In this document: positions 23,108 through 32,238 of the stretch, piece after piece | Layout of the letters: the number at the start of each line of letters is the position of its first letter | How positions within the stretch are numbered: position 1 is the first letter of the stretch | Source: Hirsutella rhossiliensis | Taxonomy: Eukaryota; Ascomycota; Sordariomycetes; Hypocreales; Ophiocordycipitaceae | Length of the DNA: 64,000 nt | Assembly: GCF_020360975.1 (NCBI RefSeq) | Contig: NW_025408677.1 | Coordinates: forward strand, 1,736,001-1,800,000 | Reading direction: 5' to 3' | The notes under the pieces: generated by a model | Told to the model about the DNA's origin: nothing | Databases searched by the model: none | Seen by the model: only the letters and a program-made list of their open reading frames with translations | Position numbers and translations under genes: made by a program

Positions 23108-23746
23108 GCTCAAACATCACTGCTTGGGTATTTATTTGGCGAGAGCAGCTATATCGCTATTGACCTGTTGAGCGAGGGACTTGTTTGCCGCTCATCCGAC
23201 ACAGAAGCCCTACCGAATTCCCCTTCCTGCCTACTTTGGTCCAGGAGAAGGTACGAATGTGTGGATATCACCAGATGCCTCTACTTTTGGGTTCCCGCAC
23301 AAGGACAACAACGGTGCTTGCAATACGCAGCTATTCGTGGCGTCTATAAACACAGATGCACGTTTGAGTAGTTTAAGCTGGCCGAATATGTCCAAGATGC
23401 CGGCTTGGACTCTCCTTAAGATTTAAGTTTGCAGGCAGCGCCAAGTCCATGATTATCCAGGACAGGGGCCGCCTCCTCAGGCGCAGGACTCGCGGCAATA
23501 ACGAGGCCGCGCTGTCCCAGCTCACCTACAGCTTAGAAAAGGGAAAAGACCCGAGACTTTCTCACAAGTGGTGCAAGTTCAGCCTTCTATCCTCACGATG
23601 AAGGGGCTACGAGAACTTGGAGATGTGGTAGATCTATGTGAAGTCGACAGTCCATGTTACGATTTAGCGCTTGACAGCATGCCTGATGCGAAGAAAGGCC
23701 AGGGCGGTTTCGACGAAGACGAAGTTGACGAATATCATGGAACCAA
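23108..23746. other. Unexplained stretch with coding-like fragments
   Basis: Between the LINE relic and the DUF7514-like gene, the plus strand has open frames at about 23181-23426, 23440-23600 and 23568-23795 with fairly balanced composition but no family I recognise and no clear start or splice pattern. They may be the remains of a decayed gene or chance. The last overlaps the 3' end of the gene on the other strand. Confidence 0.35.
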
Positions 23747-26700
23747 CTACATCTTCCGAGACAATATAAGCACAAGCTCGGCGGGAACAGACTGAAGATC
23801 TTTTTCGCGCAATCGTCGTTGCCTCTTTTGTTCCTCTTTGAATAGTAACCTGTATCGGATATCCTGCGGGAGGGACTGCACGGAAATGAGCCTCATTAGG
23901 GACACAGGCAATGCTTCTCTTGCAGCGTCTCTCTGGGCCTTGACCCAAAACAGATTGTTGTCCAATTTGTGAAAAAAGTACGTCTGCTCGTGGCACAATG
24001 TCCAAGGCTCAGCGCTGGTCGGGCAAAGCACGGCGGTTTCGAGGAGGCATATCCGATCCTGCCAAGTCGGATTGGGGCCGCGGCATACAATAGCCCCTGC
24101 TTCAAGGCACACGTTGGACATGTACGCGAAGGTCGCACAGTCGTCCGAGTCGGCCAGCATCGGCGTCCACTTGTTGTGTTCGTCCAGCGACATCCGGAAA
24201 CACCGGTTGACAACGCCGTCCTGGGGCCATGCAACCACAAAGTGGCCGCCCTCTGGACTGAGGCCTGTGTCCTGAAGAGTCCCCAACACCAGCCGGATGA
24301 GACCAAGTACGAATCGGTAATGATCCTCAGACAGGCTACAAAGCCAGTCAGAGAGAGGCTGCTGTCTATCATGGAATATTCCAAGGATCCGGTTTTCAGA
24401 CTCCAACTCTGCCCACCAAGCCTTCATCTGCTTGCTCGTCAGAGACTTTGCAAATGCTGGGAGCAGGTCTGCCACTAGTTGTCTCAGTAAAACACGTTGG
24501 GCCACTCCAGTGCAGAAGCTGACCCTGACGCCCCAGTAGAAGTCCAGAAATGGCACCAGCATGAAATCGTCGCGTTCGAGATTCCTAGCTTTGACTGTTT
24601 TGCCCCGCCGCTTTGCCCATACCTTGTTGGTGGTGATGGCTAAGTGGTCAGGACCACCTTGAAGGCCGAGCTGGTATTCGATCGGTTCTGAATACGAGCT
24701 GTATGTCCCGAGTTCTTCAAACCTCCTTGATGATGCCTTCCAACATGTTCCCTCGTCGTTTCCGCAGAGGGTGTTGACGGTGACCAGGCCTCCGATGAGG
24801 ATTTCTTGCTTCATGTCTATGGATGAAGACGCCGCGGGCATCTTAATCGAACGGTCCCAGTGATACTTGTCGGTCCCATCACCATGCGATGGAGGACTTA
24901 TATATCCTCCGCCAACCTTGATGGCAAGCGGCGAATCTATATCACCCGGCCAAGACACGAGCTCGCCCGGACCCCATGTATCCAAAACGTCCTCGGGAAG
25001 CGCGCGAACGTCGTATCTCCTAGTCCATTCTCCAGAAGTGCCTTTTGGTGACGTCGGACCATCAAAGGCAAGTACTGGGCCTTGGCACATACCGGCAAGG
25101 CAAGTCAGTTGGACAAGTCTGGCTGTAATGTACACATCAGGGTTAGATGAGATGTCTGTGCCAAGGAGAACGATCCGTTGGAGTGGCGTATCTAGAAAGA
25201 AGGGTTGTAACGCTCCAATATGAGCTTGCGCATAGGAAAGAAAGCCTACGCAGAGAAACTGAAGAGCCAAAGAAGACATGTGAAAAACGTCTGCGCCATT
25301 GATGTTGTGTTCGTAGCTATCACCAACGGCCTGGCTTATGATTTCCTGGGACTGTGTTCGCAGCAAGCTGATGGTGTGCTGTCGCCCCGGGTCGTCGGCA
25401 CGGCGGTGATCTAAGTCCCGCAGATAGTTGATGATGCGCCCTCCAAGCGAAAAGTCGAGACGCGTCAGTCGCAGCTGATGACCAGTGGCATCTGATGGTG
25501 TTTTGCAGATGCCTAACACAGTGAAGGAGTTACAGCAAAGCCCAGCGTCCTGGATTGCGCGAACGGCGGTATTGAATCTCAAGCCGACTTGAATCAGCTG
25601 AGATAGAGTGTCGGAAGTGGTGGGCCGGGTGATTGATGTTGGTGCTCGATAGCGGAGTAATGCAACTGAATTCTGCTCTTGGAACTCAGTCGTTCGATTC
25701 CAAGACGCCGCGTCTCGCGACGATGGACAAACGCCTCCCAGCCCACACAGCTCTTCGATTATTCGTATCAGTTCCCGGTCCTGATCTGACCTCGGTGGTG
25801 GCCAAGAAACACGATCTCTACCGGGTAAGGTTCCCGAGATGCGATGCGCGCAGCCATCCAAGTGGTGGCCGGGCATGACTTCGGCCGACGGAATATCTTT
25901 TGGTTCAAAGTAGATCCATGGGGAGTCGTGAGTCCTCTCGTAGAGCAGCTGGGCAATCTCAGCGTGAGTGTATCCAACATCTCTAAGCTCGGCCATCCAG
26001 GCATAATCTCCGCGTGCAATCTGAGTGAAGCGCTGTTCCAAAAAGGTGGCGAGCACATCGACATTCTCGTGCGCCAGTACTTCTCGTATGCTGCTCGATG
26101 GACTCAAGGTGCTATTGCTGATTGATGTTAGACTCTTGATGTTGCTGCTTGTCCCGCTGTCAGCGCTGACAGGCACGCTATTTGCCTCCTTCCTCTCCGT
26201 TGCATGGAGTGGTTCGCTTGTATCTTGACCGCGTACTCGGTCAAACGAAGATCTGGTCATGGGCCGATCCGATGTCAGTCGGTTGGGTAACATGCTTGAG
26301 ACGGCCTCGCTCAACTTATCACGCAGCGAGCCAAGCGGGCTTGGCTCGTTGCGCTTCTTGGTCTCGTCTGACCGTATGTCTGAATCATGCGAGTGAGATA
26401 AAGTTGATACGTTCTGGGTGGCCGACGGTGGTAAAGGTGCAGCAGGAGGCATAAATCGGCGTAAGGTCCGCGGACGCCGCCGCCGCCTTATTCGTTCTTT
26501 GGCGGCGTCATCGCGGTGCGGAGACCGTCCTGGCCGGCTAGGCTCGGGCTGCTGGTGGCTGCCAGTGGCATTCGCGGCACAAGACTTATGCCAACGGTCG
26601 ACGTCTATGTCGGCCTCGGTAGGGAACATACAGGCTGGCAAGTCAGGTGGAAAGGCCTCGCCTGTCTCGGGGTGCCTTAAGTCCCAGTTTTTAACTGCAT

Positions 26701-27244
26701 ACTGCATAAACGGGACATGCTCCTCAGGACCTAGTAAGATCTCAAGCGACTCCCAGCGCGAGAAACCTCGCATAGTTAGGGCGGGGATTATAGGCGGAGC
26801 GAAGTCATCGTGGGTAGGTTGAAGCGTGTGCTGGCAGCCAGTGGCCTGCCAGATCAAGGAGAGGGAGGCGTAAGGCGTATCGACGAAGAGGGCTGTATCC
26901 GGTTAGACGGAGAGGGAGGGTCAGTATGACAGGGCATAACATACTGTCATAGTCACCGCCGACGGCCTGGTAGAATGCGGCCAGCTTGGTGGGCGTCAGG
27001 TAGGAGTCGGTCTTGTCGCCAAGCTCGAGGATCTGGAGGGACAAGGCGAAAGCGTTCATCATTAGCCCATGTGCTCTTAACCGGGACTTGACAGGTTGAC
27101 AGGAGGGTGTTCCCCGCCTACAGTGTGGCGGGCGATGGCCCTCAAGAGGGCGTCGAGCTGCTTTGTCGGGCCCTTGTTCTTCTCAAACATGTAGGCATAT
27201 TGAACGGCGGAACCAGGCGCCGAATCCAGGCCGGGTGCCGACAT
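23747..27244 (-). CDS. Large DUF7514-like protein (1118 aa), function unknown
   Basis: Three exons on the minus strand, 27122-27244, 26945-27032 and 23747-26892. Junctions CAC-ACT|GTAGGC to CCTCCAG|ATC and GAC-A|GTATGT to ATACAG|CC keep phase. Residues about 15-160 match the N-terminal DUF7514 module of fungal proteins: LDALLRAIARH, LTPTKLAAFYQAVGGDYD, then GFSRWESLEILLGPEEHVPFMQYAV and a DVDRWHKSC end. A basic Ser/Pro-rich linker of about 150 residues follows. The remaining 800 residues are globular and rich in Trp, Leu and Cys, with no transmembrane segment or catalytic motif I can name. Family members are usually shorter, so the long C-terminal part may be a fusion to a second, unnamed domain. 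Function is unknown. The neighbouring LINE relic and AT island place it in a transposon-prone area. Confidence 0.82.
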
Positions 27245-27929
27245 GTTGGGGGTGCGCAGTCAGAAGCTGGGCGCTTTGGCTTCGCGAGTCGTCGAATGCG
27301 GCGCAAGGCGTAGGTAGCAGCTAGGTGATATAGGGCGAGAAGGACGACAGAGCATTGGCCACGGCTTCCGTGCATGGAAGCGCGTCTGCGGCGAACCTAG
27401 GAGAGCGAAGAAGCAGGGAAACTAGGGTCGAGGACCAACGGAATGGAACTGGGTCGACGAAGCGGACGAGAGCTGGCGGGGTCGCTAAGAGATGGGTCGG
27501 TCTAGATGCGTGCCATGGCGGAGGCGTTGCTGCCGGGCCTGAGTGTCGGTGAGTCGGGTACGGTTCTTGAGAGTGCAAGCAAGAGGAACGGGAACGGGAG
27601 ACGAGGATGAGGAGAAGTGAGGTAGTGTGGGTGTCAAAGGCCCGTGAATTTGGCTGACCGATATTTCTTGTCATCACTAATACTCAGGCTTCTACGGGAG
27701 CTGCTGCAGTGCAGGTAGAGTGAAAGCACAGCCTATCCCGCCAATATCGTGGGCCAAGAATTCGTAATAAGCATAACATTAGATGGACACACCAAAATAC
27801 ACATTGTCTTTTACCGGACTTTGTTGTACTGTATCGTCGCTTGAACAAAAAGAAAGAAGACTTGCTCGTGAAAACTCTAGAGGGCAACAGCTTAACGTCA
27901 TGGGTGGCAACTCTTCAACCGCAGCTGAA
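27245..27929. other. Upstream region of the DUF7514-like gene
   Basis: Presumed promoter and 5' UTR for the leftward gene. Frames present are short and lack signatures. The GC-rich DNA ends abruptly at about 27930 where an AT-rich island begins. Confidence 0.4.
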
Positions 27930-28136
27930 AAGTAATAAAAATGTAGGTTATAGGTTTCTAGCTAAGTAAGATAAGCTATAGTCTTCTTATAGCTATAAAT
28001 ATATACCGATTTTTTCCTGCTTCTTATTAAATTATTAATATAAGTTTAATAAGAATAACTATTATTATAATAGTATAAGTTTTAATATTAATTAAGAAAT
28101 AATATAATATATTTAATTAAAATATATCTAATTTTT
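27930..28136. repeat. AT-rich, RIP-like island (left arm)
   Basis: Composition changes sharply to mostly A and T with many TA steps and runs such as TTATTAAATTATTAATATAAG, and no open frame of note. This is what repeat-induced point mutation leaves in ascomycete repeats. The original element is not recognisable. Confidence 0.6.
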
Positions 28137-28393
28137 TGTGAGAGCGCTACTAGGAGGTACGGGCTGACAAAGCACTCGGGTACGTAGTACCAATGTGTTG
28201 GCAGGGTATCGGCAGGGAATCGTGCCTACCCCGCTCGCATGTCATAGACCACTCGCCACTCCGACCGAAGAGGGAAAATCTCTCTTCTCGCAAGCTTCAG
28301 TCTTGCGACGAGGAGAACACAATACACACAGCGCAGTACCTCCAGCTATCTCTACTACCTGACTGATCGTACCGTGATACGTGTTCCCTTACA
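28137..28393. mobile_element. Solo LTR (257 bp) inside the AT-rich island
   Basis: A block of normal GC content starts TGTGAGAG and ends CCCTTACA (TG...CA termini). It is flanked on both sides by TTTTT (28132-28136 and 28394-28398), a 5-bp target-site duplication as made by Ty3/gypsy integrases. No internal coding region is present, so it is best explained as a solo LTR left by recombination. Unlike its surroundings it is not AT-degraded, so it inserted after the island lost its GC content. Its sequence differs from both LTR families at 30-44 kb. Confidence 0.65.
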
Positions 28394-28690
28394 TTTTTCT
28401 TCTTATAATAATAATAAATATAAGTTTATATAAGTTAATAAGTAATATAAAATATATTAAGAGTTTAATAACTTCTTAATAAGAGTCTAATACTAAGTTT
28501 TTATAAAGGTCTCTTAATAAATAAATAAATAAGTACTTAAGCTACTTTTTTAAGTATAATAAATATCTAGCTATAATAAAATATTATATAAAAAAGTATT
28601 ATTATAACCTAGGTTTATTATATTTCTAGTAGGGAGAATAGTATTTTAGACTATTATTAAATAAATAGTACTTTAATCCTGATTTTAAAT
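28394..28690. repeat. AT-rich, RIP-like island (right arm)
   Basis: Continuation of the AT-rich block on the other side of the solo LTR, again full of TAATA and AATAAATA runs. It ends within 10 bp of the stop codon of the secreted hydrolase, so that gene's 3' UTR lies in it. Confidence 0.6.
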
Positions 28691-28698
28691 TTTTAAAA

Positions 28699-29786
28699 CT
28701 ACTGATTTGCTGCTTTAGCAAATTTCAGGTTTTCGTTTCCTACTACTCCGGTATCCACATCACCAATCCCATTAACCTGGCCACTAGCACCGGGAAGCAT
28801 GATGTTCCGGAAATTGTTCGCCATGAGCTGCACACCGCTGACGAAACCCTGCTCGTCAAATGCACAATGTCCGCCATTCGGAGAGTTATTTACCGTCTGG
28901 AGTGCATTTATCTGCCGGTTACCCAGCCCAGCACCCGCACCGGCCTTTTCGTATGCTTTGACGGACTGAGGAAGGGATTTTTGAATATCGGGCAGCTCAT
29001 TGGTAGTTGATTGGAAGTGAATTCGAGTATTCGCCATGGCTTTCTGAGCTCCGGCCGTGAAGTCTACCTGAGGAGCCAAAGCACCGCAGTTGAGCAGGAC
29101 TCCTGTGTTGGGGAATTTGCCCATCTGCTCCGGGATGAAGAAGCCAGAGAGGGTGAGAGAGCCACCGCTAACGCCAGTGAAGAAGACCTGTGACTGATTG
29201 AAAGCGACGACGTTGGGGAGCTCTTTCGTAACAAGATCGGCAACGGCTTGTGAGTGAGCGCTGCCTTCTGTCCGGTCCAGACCTTTGCCACCGCCCCAGA
29301 AAAGGTTTGGGTCGGGAGCGAGGACTGCGACGCCCATGAGGTTGGCATTGACGCCTTCGTTGGGAAAGTCGAAGAATGACTGGCCCCCGTCGCCGTGGAG
29401 CAATACGTTCATGCCGATGTCGCCAGCAGTGCCGGGAGCGGCGGTGCCGCCCTTCACGCCCGAAGCTGCAGTGAATTGGTTGGCGGGAGCACTAACTTTA
29501 TATCGGATTGAAAGGCCACTGATTGGCACAGGTTAGCTCAATTGCCACCATACTATAGAGCTGAGAGACAATGGCAATCTTACTTGATCTGGGCGGTTTG
29601 GTCAAGTGTGATGGAGCCATCTCGAGCGGTGGAAGTACCACCTTTAACTTTCGCCGCCTTCTCTTGTGCGGTTTCTTGTTCACCACCGCCATTTCCACCA
29701 TTGTTCTGCTGGGGCGCGGCTTCACCGATGGATATGCAGAGGATTGCGAGCACACATAGTACTGACAGAACGGTACTTTTGAACAT
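28699..29786 (-). CDS. Secreted alpha/beta-hydrolase-like protein (340 aa)
   Basis: Two exons on the minus strand, 29584-29786 and 28699-29518, with an AA|GTAAGA donor, a GCTAAC branch point and a CAATCAG|T acceptor in phase. Residues 1-23 are a signal peptide (MFKSTVLSVLCVLAILCIS...). A Gln/Gly/Asn-rich linker to about residue 60 follows. The mature part shows an oxyanion-type HGDGGQSFFDFP segment, a nucleophile elbow FFTGVSGGSL (GXSXG) in the middle, and an NGGHCAFDEQG segment near the C-terminus that could carry the catalytic His. This is the outline of a secreted alpha/beta hydrolase or esterase. The substrate is unknown. No wall anchor is seen. The gene borders an AT-rich transposon island. 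Confidence 0.85.
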
Positions 29787-30703
29787 ATTGTCAAATCTGA
29801 GAGAATATGCAAAAGAAATGGCAAGAACAAATAATTATACGCCCAAGAACAATACACTGAGAGAAAAAAACTGCGGACCGGCCGATGGAGGAGAGAAAGA
29901 GAGAGGAGAGAGACCAGACTGGGGAAGTAGTCGCATTTTGAGGTACGATGGAAACCACGGGCGAGTTTCAAAGTCGCAGCAGTGCTCCCGTATCGTGAAA
30001 TTCTTGGCGGTGTTGCAAGTTTCGGATTGGGGTGATGGCGCACGGGGCGTTTTGCACTGGGCGACAGGGCCTTGTCTGAGTCGTGGAAATGTGGAATAAT
30101 AACTGTCGTCCATCAGCGAGACTTCCAAGAATAGCAGCCTGGAAGGCCAATTGATTGATAAAAATCGTGCCAAGAGCAAAGGAAAATAGGAACACTGCAG
30201 GCGTTCGTGCAGCGTTTATGTGGTTGTCGTGGTAGCAGAAGTCGTCTGTCAAGTACAGCTCTTCGCCCCGTCGCACGACAAGTTCCATGGTTCCAGCTGC
30301 TTCATGTTCATGACAGAGGACCTCCGCCTTTGACAGGAGCCCACCACGAGCCGACCTGCCGCCGCACCATGACCCGTGTCCCGTCCCCGTGCGACCGCGC
30401 GCTCCATAACCTTAAACCCACTGCTCCACCGACCTCTTTGCTGCATCCCAAGTGGCTCTGCTCTCCGTGGTGCCATGTTCGCTTCGTGCGTTCCGTGTTG
30501 GCCATCCGGCTGCCTCTTATCATCGTCGATGAGACTGGGAGACTGGCAATCCCTCTGTGAGTACGATAGCCATGAAGATTGCTGCTCCTGATCTTCTTAT
30601 GCCGCTCTTTCTTAAGCCTTTCTCCTGTTACTCGTAACAAAATATCCTATCTCTCGCCCAATGAGCGCTGGCACGATTATCTTCGGCTCTGCTCCGATTA
30701 ATA
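29787..30703. other. Intergenic region up to the transposon nest
   Basis: Presumed promoter of the leftward hydrolase gene, then unassigned DNA. Open frames of about 100 codons occur on both strands but none shows a family signature. The insertion site of the transposon nest follows directly. Confidence 0.4.
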
Positions 30704-30708
30704 TACGC
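30704..30708. repeat. Target-site duplication TACGC, left copy (element 1)
   Basis: TACGC precedes the 5' LTR and recurs at 44608-44612 just after the matching 3' LTR, proving that the two LTRs bound one insertion event. Confidence 0.9.
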
Positions 30709-30777
30709 TGTAACGGGCAAGCCGCTTTAACGGCGGCTGCGCCGCCTAGCTTCTAGAACCTTCCATTGGCTCGAAGC

Positions 30778-30784
30778 TATAAAA
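30778..30784 (+). promoter_or_regulatory. TATA box in the 5' LTR of element 1
   Basis: TATAAAA lies 59 nt upstream of the LTR site that pairs with the primer-binding region, a plausible distance to the transcription start. The 3' LTR copy is at 44487-44493. Confidence 0.6.
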
Positions 30785-30836
30785 TGCCGTTATGCTCTTA
30801 TGTAGTAGATTCTCTTTCTTTCTTTCTTTCTTTTCT

Positions 30837-30848
30837 ATCTTGATAGTA
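30837..30848 (+). promoter_or_regulatory. Inferred start of R / self-primer in the LTR of element 1
   Basis: ATCTTGATAGTA is the exact reverse complement of the 12 nt immediately following the 5' LTR. In Tf1/sushi-type elements the first 11 or so bases of the RNA fold back on that site and prime reverse transcription, so the transcript probably starts here. Confidence 0.6.
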
Positions 30849-30898
30849 AACAGCATAGGGACTAGTTAGTTGTATCAACTCACTAGAGGCCTTTCACA

Positions 30899-30910
30899 TA
30901 CTATCAAGAT
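30899..30910 (+). promoter_or_regulatory. Primer-binding site of element 1 (self-priming type)
   Basis: TACTATCAAGAT directly abuts the LTR end and pairs perfectly over 12 nt with 30837-30848. A tRNA 3'-end complement (which would begin TGG) is not present at this position. Confidence 0.7.
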
Positions 30911-30988
30911 CACCGAAGACACTGAAGACACTGAAGACACCAAAGTAACCGAGTCCCATCGGAGCCATTAGCATTCAGCGAAGTCGCG

Positions 30989-32238
30989 ATGGCCGAAGAT
31001 AACAACAACATGCAGCCGGACGTCCTCAGCGCCCTGGTTGCCGAGATACGAAGTCTGAGAGAAGAGAATTCCCGAAGAAATACCCTGTTTGAAGAACGTT
31101 TTATTGCCCTGGAACTCCAACAACACCAGCAAGCCCGTTCGTCTGAACTCCTAGAGCCAATGCCATCTGTCACCCCGGCTGTCCCCATCGAGGACACCCA
31201 TGTGGGCGCCAATCACAACCCTCACCCAACCAAGCGCCCCAAATTACGAGACATCCCTAAATTCGGCGGCGACAAGGCCCAGTGGCGAAGCTGGAAACTA
31301 GAAACCGAAGGAAAGCTACGAGTCGATAAAGAAGCCCTTGGAGATGCAGAAGGCCACTTTATGTACATCTTCATGAGCCTAGAAGGCAAGGCTAAAGACA
31401 ACGTGACCACATTTGTGGAGATGCAAACCGAGAAGAGAACGTTCAATGTTGCTGAACTACTCAACCGTCTCGAATTGCTGTACGGGGAGGGATCGCAAGC
31501 AGAGAGCTACACGCAATCTGCATTCGATTAAGCAAGGAGAGAATGAACCATTCACGTCCTTTTACCCCGCTTTGAGAGGAGATCGCCAATGCCAACGCCG
31601 AGTATTGGCCAGACGACAGCAAGATTTCCTACCTCCAGGAGGCACTAAACGACAAAATGAAAGCAGCCCTCATAGGCTCTGACCCCTCTGCCATCAGCAG
31701 CTATGTTGGGCTGGCGAGGAGGTGCGATTCGCTGAGCAGCCAGATGGAACTGTTGGGTCAGTGGAAAAGGCCCCGAGGCAACACAAAGAGTTCGGACAAC
31801 TATGACAACTACCAGAACCATGGAGGCCAGTCTGCCCAGAAACAGTCTGCCCAGAAAACCGAAGTTAGACGAGAGGATATGATGGAATGGGAGCCAACTC
31901 TACAAGCATCCGCGAAAGTGAACACTGCGCGCACCCGCAGTGATAAGAACACATATGGCTACCAATCCAAGCGACCAGAAGACCAAGCGCTGTTGGGCAA
32001 GCGTGCCCAGTGGGTCGACCAGGCCGAGATGGACGCCCGTTACCGTGAAGGGCGTTGCCTCCGTTGTGGAAGAGACAACTGCAGAATCGAGCGCTGTCCA
32101 TTGGCTGCGCCTATCCGACCCGCAAACACGACCCGACGCACTCAGGTCAATGCCGTGACCCCTTCACGACCAGCGGTCACTAAAGCCGAGATCGCCGAAG
32201 ACGATGCTTCTTCTCATAGCGATGAAGATTCAGACTAG
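30989..32238 (+). pseudogene. gag: gag of element 1, frameshifted
   Basis: It starts at the ATG at 30989 with a coiled-coil-like N-terminus (IRSLREENSRRNTLFEER). The capsid-like core begins PKFGGDKAQWRSWKLETEG. The frame changes at about 31490-31530 and again at about 31640, then continues to 32238. Near the C-terminus (32056-32097) is a zinc knuckle of spacing CX2CX4CX4C in which the usual His is Cys. The final TAG (32236-32238) is in the same frame as the protease region that follows, so gag and pol may be separated by a stop codon only, or by one mutated codon. Confidence 0.85.

Larger units (their letters stand above)
30709..30898 (+). repeat. 5' LTR of element 1 (190 bp)
   Basis: Identical over its full length to 44418-44607. 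It contains a GC-rich palindrome (CGGCGGCTGCGCCGCC, 30731-30746), a TATAAAA box and a (CTTT)n tract before the inferred transcript start. Confidence 0.95.
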
